Assembly: GCA_045627185.1 (NCBI GenBank)
Contig: JAZQNE010000097.1
Span: 1 to 9,891 of the forward strand
DNA from: SZUA-448 sp045627185
GTDB taxonomy: Bacteria; Bacillota; Clostridia; Lachnospirales; Lachnospiraceae
Length of the DNA stretch: 9,891 bases
Reading direction: 5' to 3'
A program made the position numbers and the translations under genes. Shown here in pieces: positions 1 through 6,919 of this stretch. Under the pieces are notes generated by a model, which saw nothing but the letters and a program-made list of their open reading frames with translations, had not been told where the DNA came from and did not search any database. How positions within the stretch are numbered: position 1 is the stretch's first letter; every line of letters starts with the position of its first letter.

Positions 1-374
1 GCTCACGCGGTACGCCCCGTCTTGCAAACCGTTTCTTAAAGCGTGTGCGTGATTTTGCACAGGTCCGTTATGACGGCGTTATTACGGAGGAGGTTGCAAG
101 GGACGCCCTTGACCTTCTTGAAGTTGACCGTATGGGCCTTGACCGCATAGACCGTGAAATCCTGCTCTGCATGATGGACAAGTTTGACGGCGGCCCGGTA
201 GGAATTGAGACGATTGCTACAACAATCGGTGAGGATCCCGGCACGCTTGAAGACGTTTATGAGCCTTATCTTGTCCAGAACGGCCTGATTCTGAGGACGC
301 TCAGAGGACGCGTGGTAACACCTGAGGCGTATCTGCATTTTGGAAGAACACCGAAACAGACGGGTGATGCATAA
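1..374 (+). CDS. ruvB: Holliday junction branch migration ATPase RuvB, C-terminal part (5' truncated by window)
   Basis: RuvB is the hexameric AAA+ motor that, with RuvA, drives branch migration of Holliday junctions in recombination and repair. The frame is open from base 3 and gives 123 residues before TAA at 372-374. It starts in the AAA+ lid with the sensor-2 region (SRGTPRLANRFLKR) and continues through the winged-helix DNA-binding domain, seen in VDRMGLDRIDREIL, FDGGPVGIETIA, EDVYEPYLVQNGLI and RTLRGRVVTPEAY. These are hallmark RuvB blocks. The N-terminal Walker A and B part lies outside the window. A GTG at 45 is an internal codon, not a start. The C-terminus has the normal length, so the gene is cut only by the window edge. 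Downstream lie repeats and then the S9 peptidase gene on the same strand. Confidence 0.96.
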   Translation, partial: SRGTPRLANRFLKRVRDFAQVRYDGVITEEVARDALDLLEVDRMGLDRIDREILLCMMDKFDGGPVGIETIATTIGEDPGTLEDVYEPYLVQNGLILRTLRGRVVTPEAYLHFGRTPKQTGDA

Positions 375-461
375 AGCAAAAATATTCAAACGTGATGAAG
401 AAACGTTTGAATAACGATAATATGAAAACGTACCGCAGACACGTTTGAACCTAAAGCAAAA
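372..461. repeat. Repeat cluster: 10-bp direct repeats flanking inverted repeats (possible small inserted element)
   Basis: TAAAGCAAAA occurs at 372-381 (its TAA is the ruvB stop) and again at 452-461 (running into the Shine-Dalgarno of the next gene). Between the copies, TATTCAAACGT at 383-393 pairs perfectly over 11 bp with ACGTTTGAATA at 403-413 across a 9-nt loop. A further copy, ACGTTTGAA, lies at 441-449. The outer pair (383-393 and 441-449) are imperfect terminal inverted repeats just inside the direct repeats. This is the layout of a roughly 70-bp non-coding insertion with a 10-bp target duplication. No U-tract follows the hairpin, so it is not a standard terminator. Alternatives are a multi-site operator or a chance arrangement. 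Confidence 0.45.
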
Positions 462-471
462 GGAGACCTGT

Positions 472-2463
472 ATGAAGCCTGTAGAATTGAATGATATCTG
501 TAAATACAAATTCCTTTCGGGTATTGAATATTCCCCGAATACCGAAGTTGCTGCATTTGTTGTAAGCTACGCAAATGAAGCCGACAACACCTATGAAGGT
601 AACATCTGGATTCTGGAAAACGGAAAAGCACGAAAACTTACCGGGCTTAACAAGGAGAGAAGCTTCTTTTTTGAAGACGATGAAAACATCCTTTTTGCCA
701 CATCAAGAACAGAAGCTGAGAAGAATAATGCGAAAAACGGCATCATCGAAACGAATTATTACAGAATCAATATTCACGGCGGTGAAGCTGAGAAGGCTTT
801 TACGCTTCCGTATGGCGGAAATATAGCGAAAAGAATTGATGAAACGCATCTGCTTGTAATCGGAAGTATTGATGTCAACTGTCCGGATTATTATAAACTT
901 TCCGATAAAGAAAAACGTGATTATGAGGCAAAGAAGAAAGAAAATGCCGATTATGAGGTGCTTGACGAATGGCCTTTTTGGTTTAACGGACAGGGTGTGA
1001 TAAACAAGACACGAAGTGCCATATTTATTTATGACACTAAGAAGGACAGCTCGGAGCGCATTACTGAGCCGCTTGTTTCCGTATCGGATTGCTTTGTCAG
1101 GGATAATGCCATATATTATGTTGCTGCACCATTTGAGACAATTATGCCTCTTGGAGGCAACCTTTACAGATATGACATTGAAACCGGAAATACAAAGCAG
1201 ATTTTCAGCGGAAGCAAGTTCTTCCTTAGCAGCGCATTCGATTTGAAGGGACGTACTGTTTTACTCGGAACCTACTGCAAGGACCATGGCATAAATGAAA
1301 ATGAGCGTTACTATGAACTGAATGAGAAGACCGGAAATATTAAGGCTTTTAATCTTTCTGATTATGCAAGATACTGTTCGGTCGGATCTGACTGTGCACT
1401 TGGCGGTGGGAAGCATATCCGTATAACGGACAGCATTTTCCAGGTTACAACCGACAGAAATTCCGCAAGTATTCTGCAGATTACGGCTGATGGAAAGGAT
1501 TCTGTTTTCTATCTGTGCGAAGGCTCAATCGGCTGCTTTGCAATAAAGCCCGACAACTCGGAAATTCTGTTTGTAGGACAGATGCCTTCTAAGCTTCAGG
1601 AACTTTATCTGCTTAAGAACGGTAAGGTTAAACAGCTTACTCATTTCAATGATTCCATGCTTAAGGGCAGATATATCGCCGAGCCTGAAAAAATCAGGTT
1701 TAAGTCGCGTGGCTGGGACATTGACGGGTTTGTGCTGAAGCCCATGGATTTTGACGAAAAGCAGAAATATCCCGCAATTCTTGAGATTCACGGTGGACCG
1801 AAAACCGTATTTGGTGAGGTGTTCCATCATGAAATGCAATACTTTGCAGCCTGCGGATACTTCGTTTTCTACTGCAATCCTGTAGGAAGCGACGGCCGGG
1901 GAGATGTCTTTGCCGATATCCGCGGCCAGTACGGCGGAATTGATTTTGATAATATTATGGCTTTTACCGATGTTGTCTTAAAGAATTACCCGCAGATTGA
2001 CGCCGGGCGTGTTGGCGTAACAGGCGGTTCCTACGGCGGATTTATGACTAACTGGATTGTTGGACATACAGACCGTTTCGCATGTGCCGCTACGCAGCGT
2101 TCGATTTCCAACTGGGTGAGTTTTTACGGCATTTCAGATATCGGGACGTACTTCTCAATGGACCAGACCGGCGGAGACATCTACAAGAATGTTGAAAAGA
2201 TGTGGGCCGAATCGCCTTTGAAGTATGCTGACAAGGTTAAAACGCCTACGCTGTTCATCCATTCGGATGAGGATTACAGGTGCCCGCTTTCACAGGGCCT
2301 TCAGTTCTATACGGCACTGATCAACCGTGGCGTTGAAACGAGAATGTGCCTGTTCCATGGCGAAAATCATGAGCTCTCCCGTTCGGGTAAGCCCAAACAC
2401 AGGTTGAGAAGACTTACCGAAATACGCGAGTGGATGGATAAATACCTGAAACCCGAAGAATAA
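472..2463 (+). CDS. S9 family serine peptidase (prolyl oligopeptidase / acylaminoacyl-peptidase type)
   Basis: A 663-residue peptidase expected to cleave short peptides in the cytoplasm; no signal peptide or membrane segment is visible. Residues 1 to about 410 form the variable beta-propeller-like part and about 415-660 the alpha/beta-hydrolase domain. The catalytic triad is readable: nucleophile Ser520 in GGSYGG, Asp601 in HSDEDYRCP, and His633 in HGENHELSRSG. The oxyanion-region motif EIHGGPKTVFG and the strand CNPVGSDGRG, also typical of the S9C branch, precede the nucleophile. ATG at 472 is preferred because AGGAG at 461-465 sits 6 nt upstream. An in-frame TTG at 445 lacks such a site and falls inside a repeat. 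The gene follows ruvB on the same strand. Substrate is unknown, and dipeptidyl-peptidase, oligopeptidase and acylaminoacyl-peptidase activities cannot be told apart here. Confidence 0.93.
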   Translation: MKPVELNDICKYKFLSGIEYSPNTEVAAFVVSYANEADNTYEGNIWILENGKARKLTGLNKERSFFFEDDENILFATSRTEAEKNNAKNGIIETNYYRINIHGGEAEKAFTLPYGGNIAKRIDETHLLVIGSIDVNCPDYYKLSDKEKRDYEAKKKENADYEVLDEWPFWFNGQGVINKTRSAIFIYDTKKDSSERITEPLVSVSDCFVRDNAIYYVAAPFETIMPLGGNLYRYDIETGNTKQIFSGSKFFLSSAFDLKGRTVLLGTYCKDHGINENERYYELNEKTGNIKAFNLSDYARYCSVGSDCALGGGKHIRITDSIFQVTTDRNSASILQITADGKDSVFYLCEGSIGCFAIKPDNSEILFVGQMPSKLQELYLLKNGKVKQLTHFNDSMLKGRYIAEPEKIRFKSRGWDIDGFVLKPMDFDEKQKYPAILEIHGGPKTVFGEVFHHEMQYFAACGYFVFYCNPVGSDGRGDVFADIRGQYGGIDFDNIMAFTDVVLKNYPQIDAGRVGVTGGSYGGFMTNWIVGHTDRFACAATQRSISNWVSFYGISDIGTYFSMDQTGGDIYKNVEKMWAESPLKYADKVKTPTLFIHSDEDYRCPLSQGLQFYTALINRGVETRMCLFHGENHELSRSGKPKHRLRRLTEIREWMDKYLKPEE

Positions 2464-2508
2464 AAACAGCCGGAATCCCGTGAATGATGCTAAACAGCCG
2501 GAATCCCG
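2464..2508. repeat. Direct repeat of 17 bp, period 28
   Basis: AAACAGCCGGAATCCCG occurs identically at 2464-2480 and 2492-2508, separated by 11 bp, starting directly after the S9 peptidase stop codon. Only the second copy is followed by G, which completes a small CCGG-AATC-CCGG hairpin (2498-2509). No T-run follows, so terminator function is doubtful. It looks like a local tandem duplication; function unknown. Confidence 0.75.
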
Positions 2509-2515
2509 GTGGGCC

Positions 2516-2545
2516 TTGATAAAATTTGATATTTGGATGTATGTT
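2516..2545 (+). promoter_or_regulatory. Possible SigA-type promoter for the MBL-fold gene
   Basis: TTGATA at 2516-2521 (five of six matches to the -35 consensus) and TATGTT at 2540-2545 (four of six to the -10) are separated by 18 bp. A start site near 2552 would leave a very short leader before the AGAAGG ribosome binding site at 2553-2558. The call is tentative; the gene could equally be read from upstream. Confidence 0.35.
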
Positions 2546-2569
2546 AAGTGAAAGAAGGCAGAATGCAGC

Positions 2570-3220
2570 ATGATAGACATAAAAAATATTACTGTTAATG
2601 CACAGAGCAGCATTAGAATTCAGGGGAGTAAGACCGTTTATTTTGACCCGTTCAAAATAACGGATGCCGCAAATGATGCTGACATCATTTTCATTACGCA
2701 CGAGCATTATGACCATTTTTCGCCGGAGGATTTCCGGAAGGTATCCTGCAAAAACACGAAGCTTGTTATTCCCGCCTCAATGAAAAAGAAGGTCATGGAA
2801 GAAATGATAATTCAGGAAGATAAAATTATCACCATGTTTCCTTATGAGGTTAAGAACGCAGACGGCATGCAGATTAACGCAATCCCCGCTTATAATGAGA
2901 TAAAGCCTTTTCACCCCAAAAAGAACGGTTGGCTTGGATATAAAATAACTCTTGATGAAACGGTTATTTTTGTTGCCGGCGATACTGACTCTGTCAGAGA
3001 GGTTTCAGCAGTAAAGTGCGACGTGGCCCTGATCCCAATTGGCGGGAAATATACATTTGATTTTAAGAAGGCTGCTGAAGCTGTGAACTTAATGAAACCG
3101 GGGATTGCCATTCCCACGCACTACGGCAGCATTGTCGGAAGCCCAAAAGACGGAGAAAGGTTCGCAAGGCTGGTTGACGGTGTGCTCACTGTAGAAAGGC
3201 TCCTTGAAGATGTTTGCTGA
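2570..3220 (+). CDS. Metallo-beta-lactamase-fold metal-dependent hydrolase (UlaG/YtkL-like)
   Basis: A 216-residue soluble protein with the binuclear metal site of the metallo-beta-lactamase superfamily. THEHYDH at residues 43-49 is the HxHxDH motif. AGDTD (Asp138) and IPTHYG (His184) supply further ligands, and His115 in PFHPKKNGWLGYKI lies where UlaG-like proteins carry a conserved His. The opening YFDPF (about 24-28) and the closing MKPGIAIPTHYGS are typical of the small branch of this fold often annotated as UPF0173, YtkL or L-ascorbate-6-phosphate lactonase-like. Length fits that group. The ATG at 2570 has AGAAGG 11 nt upstream, a somewhat long spacing. The substrate cannot be inferred: no sugar-uptake genes are adjacent, so lactonase activity is not supported by context. 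Confidence 0.88.
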   Translation: MIDIKNITVNAQSSIRIQGSKTVYFDPFKITDAANDADIIFITHEHYDHFSPEDFRKVSCKNTKLVIPASMKKKVMEEMIIQEDKIITMFPYEVKNADGMQINAIPAYNEIKPFHPKKNGWLGYKITLDETVIFVAGDTDSVREVSAVKCDVALIPIGGKYTFDFKKAAEAVNLMKPGIAIPTHYGSIVGSPKDGERFARLVDGVLTVERLLEDVC

Positions 3221-3249
3221 AAATGCTCATTGATGATGACATCACTCAC

Positions 3250-3278
3250 TTGCAAAAATCACCAAAATAGGGTATAAT
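3250..3278 (+). promoter_or_regulatory. Strong SigA-type promoter driving zapA
   Basis: TTGCAA at 3250-3255 and a perfect TATAAT at 3273-3278 are separated by exactly 17 bp. Transcription would begin near 3285, giving a leader of about 40 nt that contains GGAGG at 3318-3322 before the zapA ATG at 3328. This separates zapA transcription from the upstream hydrolase gene and probably also serves the next gene, since no terminator intervenes. Confidence 0.85.
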
Positions 3279-3327
3279 ATATCAGATTAAATAATTATGC
3301 AGGACTTCTGCATTTTCCGGAGGATTT

Positions 3328-3753
3328 ATGAAAAAGCGTACAGATATTGATGTTATAATTAACAATAAGCGCTATACGATTTGCGGTTACGAAAGCGAAG
3401 AGTACCTCCAGAAGATTGCAAACTATATTAACGGTAAGTTTGCGGACCTGCGCAGTCAGGACAATTTCCGTCTGCTGGATGCCGACATGAAGGCCGTTCT
3501 TGCACAGATTAACATTGCAGATGATTATTTTAAGATTAAGAAACAGCTTGATGATGCCGAAATAAACAGTAACAACACTGAAAATGAGGTTTTCAGACTT
3601 AAAAGTGAAATAGTTGCCCTTCAGAACAAACTTGATGAAGCTGAGCGCGAAAAGAAGTTGCTCCGAAAGGAAAATGTTGAAGAGCAGAAAAAGGTTGTAA
3701 AGCTTGAAACAGAGCTTGAGGCAGCAAGAGCAAAGAAAGCAGGCAAGGCCTGA
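3328..3753 (+). CDS. zapA: Cell division protein ZapA
   Basis: ZapA binds FtsZ and bundles its filaments at mid-cell. The first 70 or so residues show the ZapA globular domain: DVIINNKRYTICGYESEEYLQKIANYINGK, followed by the helix with DMKAVLAQINIADDYFK. Residues from about 75 to 135 are a charged heptad-like coiled coil rich in Glu, Lys and Leu (for example EIVALQNKLDEAEREKKLLR), as expected for the dimer/tetramer stalk. At 141 residues it is on the long side for ZapA, as is common in Clostridia. The ATG at 3328 is preceded by a good GGAGG site. It has its own promoter (3250-3278). The tail ends in a Lys/Ala-rich stretch. In related Firmicutes zapA is often found near ruvAB, consistent with the placement here. 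Confidence 0.9.
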   Translation: MKKRTDIDVIINNKRYTICGYESEEYLQKIANYINGKFADLRSQDNFRLLDADMKAVLAQINIADDYFKIKKQLDDAEINSNNTENEVFRLKSEIVALQNKLDEAEREKKLLRKENVEEQKKVVKLETELEAARAKKAGKA

Positions 3754-3836
3754 AAAATACCGATTGGGTCGGTCAGGTATGGGCGGAAAAGGATTTCAGC
3801 CCGGTAAGGATTTTCATCCGGACAAGGAGGCACAGG

Positions 3837-4580
3837 ATGGCAAACAATTCAATTAACAGCATTTTCGGAAACAGTTCGCTGTTTAATTCCTCAAACACCT
3901 GGGGTTCAACATCAACAGGTACAACAAACAATCTGCTTGGAGATATGGCTTCAATCAGAAACGGTTCGTACAAGAAGCTTCTGAAGGCATATTACAAAGA
4001 GACTGCCAAAAGTGAGAATTCTGAAAGCAGTACAGGAAATTCCGGTTCCGAACTTACAAAAACAGAAAAAACTCAGGTTTCAACCATTGCTTCAAGCATG
4101 AGTGAACTGAAAAATGCAGCTGACGCACTTAAAACAAAAAGCAAGAACAACCTTTTTGTCAAGGGTGAGGATGGTTATGATTATGACAAGCTTTATGAAG
4201 CAGCCAAGCGTCTGACTGATGCATATAATTCTGCTAAAGATGCAGTTTCGGCTGTTTCAATTACAGCAATTGATAAAAAGTCTGCATATACAGAAAACCT
4301 TATTAAAAAGAATTCCAATCTTCTTAAGAAGGCCGGAATTAAAATGGATGCTGACGGTAAACTTTCTATTAATGAGACTGATTTCAAGAATGCTGATATC
4401 AACACTCTGAAGTCTCTTTTTAACGGTTCCAATTCAATTGCCGACAGAATTTCAAAGCATTCGGGTGATGTTGTTGCCATTACAGACGTTCTTCTTAAAA
4501 AAACAGGCAGCACCTACAACCGTTCAGCCTTACTCAACGGCAGTTCCGGAAGCGGAAGCAGTTTCGACCTTAAGCTTTGA
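3837..4580 (+). CDS. Uncharacterised Ser/Asn/Lys-rich protein with FliD-C-terminus-like segment
   Basis: A 247-residue protein of unknown function. AAGGAGG at 3824-3830, 6 nt before the ATG, makes the start secure. The first 32 residues are low complexity (Ser, Asn, Thr, Gly). LLGDMASIRNGSYKKLLKAYY (about 33-53) looks like a conserved block, and about 55-75 is a polar linker. The remainder is mostly helical. Residues about 160-206 (NLLKKAGIKMDADGKLSINE, then LKSLFNGSNSIADRIS) resemble the C-terminal region of the flagellar cap protein FliD, where a similar GI..DxDGKLs..E block precedes a LF.G...IAdr stretch. No signal peptide or membrane segment is seen, as is usual for axial flagellar proteins exported by the flagellar system. 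It lies 83 bp after zapA and is followed by a terminator. A flagellar or cell-surface role is inference; no other flagellar gene is present. Confidence 0.85.
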   Translation: MANNSINSIFGNSSLFNSSNTWGSTSTGTTNNLLGDMASIRNGSYKKLLKAYYKETAKSENSESSTGNSGSELTKTEKTQVSTIASSMSELKNAADALKTKSKNNLFVKGEDGYDYDKLYEAAKRLTDAYNSAKDAVSAVSITAIDKKSAYTENLIKKNSNLLKKAGIKMDADGKLSINETDFKNADINTLKSLFNGSNSIADRISKHSGDVVAITDVLLKKTGSTYNRSALLNGSSGSGSSFDLKL

Positions 4581-4654
4581 GAGGAAAACTGAATTGATTC
4601 AATCCGCTGCAGGGTTGTGAAGAAATTATATTTTGTTAAAAAAATATTGTTTTT

Positions 4655-4687
4655 AAGGGCGTGCCACAAGACATGCCCTTGTTTTTT
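4655..4687 (+). terminator. Intrinsic terminator after the zapA block
   Basis: AAGGGCGTG at 4655-4663 pairs with CATGCCCTT at 4672-4680 (9 bp including one G-U pair) around an 8-nt loop, followed by G and six T residues. This is a textbook Rho-independent terminator ending transcription from the zapA promoter. Confidence 0.9.
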
Positions 4688-4693
4688 ACACAA

Positions 4694-4722
4694 TTTTCGG
4701 TTATTATGGATTGCGGTATATT
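4694..4722 (+). promoter_or_regulatory. Weak candidate promoter for the CotH lipoprotein gene
   Basis: TATATT at 4717-4722 resembles a -10 box, with TTTTCG at 4694-4699 as a poor -35 at 17-bp spacing. A promoter is expected here because a terminator lies just upstream, but the match is weak. The rest of the 229-bp gap (4581-4809) shows nothing else recognisable. Confidence 0.3.
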
Positions 4723-4809
4723 ATTGCTTTGAAATATTGAATAGCTGAGCTTTCAACATCGAAGGAAGGACTGCCTGAACATAGATTTGATGAAGTGTGA
4801 GGAATTACC

Positions 4810-6807
4810 ATGAAAAAGAAAATGTTAATCGGAATATTGTTTTTTTTGTTGTCGGCTTTTGCAGCGTGCGGAAAAAAAGAACCTACTCCTACGCCGGACC
4901 CGCTTGCGGGACTTACCGAAAAGCCTACGGCTACTCCGTTTGTTACGCCGGCGCCCGGCATTAGAAGCGAGAAAACAATTCAGTTTTCACTTGATAAGAA
5001 CTTCCTGTCGGAAACAGATTACCTGGAACTGTCAGCAGAAGGCGCAACAGCCATTTACTATACAATTGACGGCTCAACTCCCTGTGAGGAATCAGAACTT
5101 TATGACACCCCGATTATGCTTCGTGCTGCTGCAGGTGTAAATGTTGTACCGGTTTCAGCAAGGGCTCTTTTCGAGGACGGAACATGGTCAGACACAGTGG
5201 TTGAGACATATATCGTCGGTACAAAGGTTGCATCAAGATATGACTGCCTTGTCATTGCGCTTACAACAGACCCGGACAATCTTTTCGACTACGAAACCGG
5301 TATTTTTGCCAAGGGTAAAATTTACGATGATTACATAAAGGCTCATCCCAAGACTGTTGTTGACGGCAGCACACCCGCCAACTACAACCAGCTTCGCGGG
5401 AAGGAGGGTGAACGGCCCGTAAATGTTGAAATATTTAACAGTGACGGCACTCTTGTTCTTGAGCAGAATGCAGGAATCCGCTGCTACGGCGGCTGGTCAA
5501 GGGCGAGTGCAATGAAGCCCATGAAGCTTCTTGCAAGAAAAGAATATTCAGAAACGGACAATAAATTCAGATACCCGTTCTTTGTAACATCGTTTGATGA
5601 AAACAATGAACTTATTGATTCCTTCAAACGCCTTGTTCTGCGTGCCGCCGGCAACGATAACGGCCGTGCCTTTATGCGTGACGAACTGTTTCAGACGCTT
5701 GCAGGACAGGCCGGTTATATCAGCAAGGCTGTCCGTCCATGCGCTGTTTACGTGAACGGAGAATATTACGGCGCTTATTGGCTTACAGAGGTTTATCATG
5801 AGTCTTATTTTGAGGCTCATTATGGCAAATTTGATGGGCATTTTGAAATACTTGAAGGCAGTGAGCTGAATAAGGATGTTGACGAAGACGGTGAAAATAA
5901 GGCCTATGTCGATGATTTTAATGAGGCTTATGAGAAATTCCGTTATGCGGATCTGACAGATGACGCTTTATATGCTGAATGCTGTAAGCTCTTTGATGTT
6001 CAGAACTTCCTGGAATATTATGCGTTCCAGATGTTTATTGCAAATGAAGACTGGCCTCAGAACAATGTCAAGGTTTTCCGTTATTACGGCAGTGATGAAA
6101 ATGACTACGGTGAGGGTGTATTTGACGGAAGATGGCGCTTCCTGCTTCACGATATGGATTATTCAAGCGGTATTTACAACGGCCCTGCAACCGCACGGAA
6201 TTATACTTTCTTCCTTGGTGCGGTAAATAAAGTCAAGGCAAATGTTCCGCTTTTCGGACGCCTTATGCAGCGTGATGATTGTAAGAAAATTTTTATTACG
6301 AAGATGCTGGACCTGATCAACGGCGTTTTTGCAGATGATTATTTCGGAGAGCAGGTTGATGAACTTAACGCATCACGCCTGAATGAGCAGACCTACAGCT
6401 ACAGCAGCGGAAAAATGGAGAACTGGGTTAACAGGTCCCAACTTCAGGGTAATATAGATTCACTGAAAAAGTGGATTCGTTCAAGAGGCAATTATCTTTA
6501 TCTTAATACCATCAGTTTTTTCAAACTGGGCGGTTCAAGTTATGTTCTTAATGTCACTGTTCCGGAAAAGGTTGAAATAACAATTAATTCCTGGACTGTT
6601 ACAGAGAATTTCACCGGCAGGTATTATCAGAACATTGATACAACCCTTACTGCAGAAGACAGCTACGGACGTAAGCCTGAGGGCTGGCTTGTCAACGGCA
6701 GTGCCATAGGTGTTGAAACTCTTGTGATTGATGATTTAAAAGTTGGCGAGTCAACGGAATTAACGGTTGAACCTGTATTTGACGGCTTCGTATACCCTGA
6801 ACGGTGA
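4810..6807 (+). CDS. CotH kinase family lipoprotein with chitobiase C-terminal-like domain
   Basis: A 665-residue surface lipoprotein. Residues 1-20 are a lipoprotein signal (basic start, hydrophobic core, SAFAAC with Cys20 as lipidation site), followed by a Pro/Thr linker (about 24-50). Residues about 55-137 fit a CHB_HEX_C-type domain, with the hallmark YTIDGSTP at 84-91. From about 140 to 520 comes the CotH kinase-like domain: GIRCYGGWSR (222-231), RLVLRAAGNDNGRAFMRDEL, VNGEYYGAYWLTEVYHESYF, NEDWPQNN with Asp414, and HDMDYSSG with Asp448 and Asp450. The Asp residues match the metal/catalytic sites of CotH, which phosphorylates spore coat proteins in Bacillus. The C-terminal 90 or so residues form a small beta-rich repeat-like domain. 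GAGG at 4799-4802 lies 7 nt from the ATG. In gut Clostridia such proteins are often cell-surface or cellulosome-associated; the substrate here is unknown. Confidence 0.9.
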   Translation: MKKKMLIGILFFLLSAFAACGKKEPTPTPDPLAGLTEKPTATPFVTPAPGIRSEKTIQFSLDKNFLSETDYLELSAEGATAIYYTIDGSTPCEESELYDTPIMLRAAAGVNVVPVSARALFEDGTWSDTVVETYIVGTKVASRYDCLVIALTTDPDNLFDYETGIFAKGKIYDDYIKAHPKTVVDGSTPANYNQLRGKEGERPVNVEIFNSDGTLVLEQNAGIRCYGGWSRASAMKPMKLLARKEYSETDNKFRYPFFVTSFDENNELIDSFKRLVLRAAGNDNGRAFMRDELFQTLAGQAGYISKAVRPCAVYVNGEYYGAYWLTEVYHESYFEAHYGKFDGHFEILEGSELNKDVDEDGENKAYVDDFNEAYEKFRYADLTDDALYAECCKLFDVQNFLEYYAFQMFIANEDWPQNNVKVFRYYGSDENDYGEGVFDGRWRFLLHDMDYSSGIYNGPATARNYTFFLGAVNKVKANVPLFGRLMQRDDCKKIFITKMLDLINGVFADDYFGEQVDELNASRLNEQTYSYSSGKMENWVNRSQLQGNIDSLKKWIRSRGNYLYLNTISFFKLGGSSYVLNVTVPEKVEITINSWTVTENFTGRYYQNIDTTLTAEDSYGRKPEGWLVNGSAIGVETLVIDDLKVGESTELTVEPVFDGFVYPER

Positions 6808-6835
6808 GTCACCGGGGACGGTTCTTTTTGGCTCA
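6805..6835. repeat. Short hairpin element on the CotH stop codon (GGGGACGGTTC word)
   Basis: TGAGTC at 6805-6810, including the TGA stop of the CotH gene, pairs with GGCTCA at 6830-6835 (6 bp, one G-U). Inside, ACCG at 6811-6814 pairs with CGGT at 6819-6822 around a GGGA tetraloop, followed by TTCTTTTT. I recall the word GGGGACGGTTC recurring in intergenic repeats of many Clostridia, so it may be a remnant of a dispersed REP-like element. The T-run would also allow weak terminator activity. The repeat identity is from memory, not a search. Confidence 0.45.
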
Positions 6836-6919
6836 TGAATCATTTTGAATAATAGGCCGCCGCATTCTCGTGACTTTAGTCGTGTGAGGTTCACCCATAA
6901 GAAGTGTGAGGCAATTATT

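Noticed and set aside
445..471. TTG at 445 as the start of the S9 peptidase
   Set aside because: No Shine-Dalgarno precedes it and it falls inside the repeat cluster; ATG 472 has an ideal AGGAG site.
3228..3245. TGATG-ATGA-CATCA stem after the MBL-fold gene as a terminator
   Set aside because: The stem is only 5 bp, AT-rich, and no T-run follows.
3760..3765. CCGATT as a possible SigD (flagellar) -10 element before the FliD-like gene
   Set aside because: No CTAAA-like -35 element lies at the required 15-16 bp upstream, so the match is to one half only.
3779..3856. A 25-codon open frame starting at ATG 3779 between zapA and the FliD-like gene
   Set aside because: There is no ribosome binding site before it and it overlaps the well-supported start and Shine-Dalgarno of the next gene; most likely chance.
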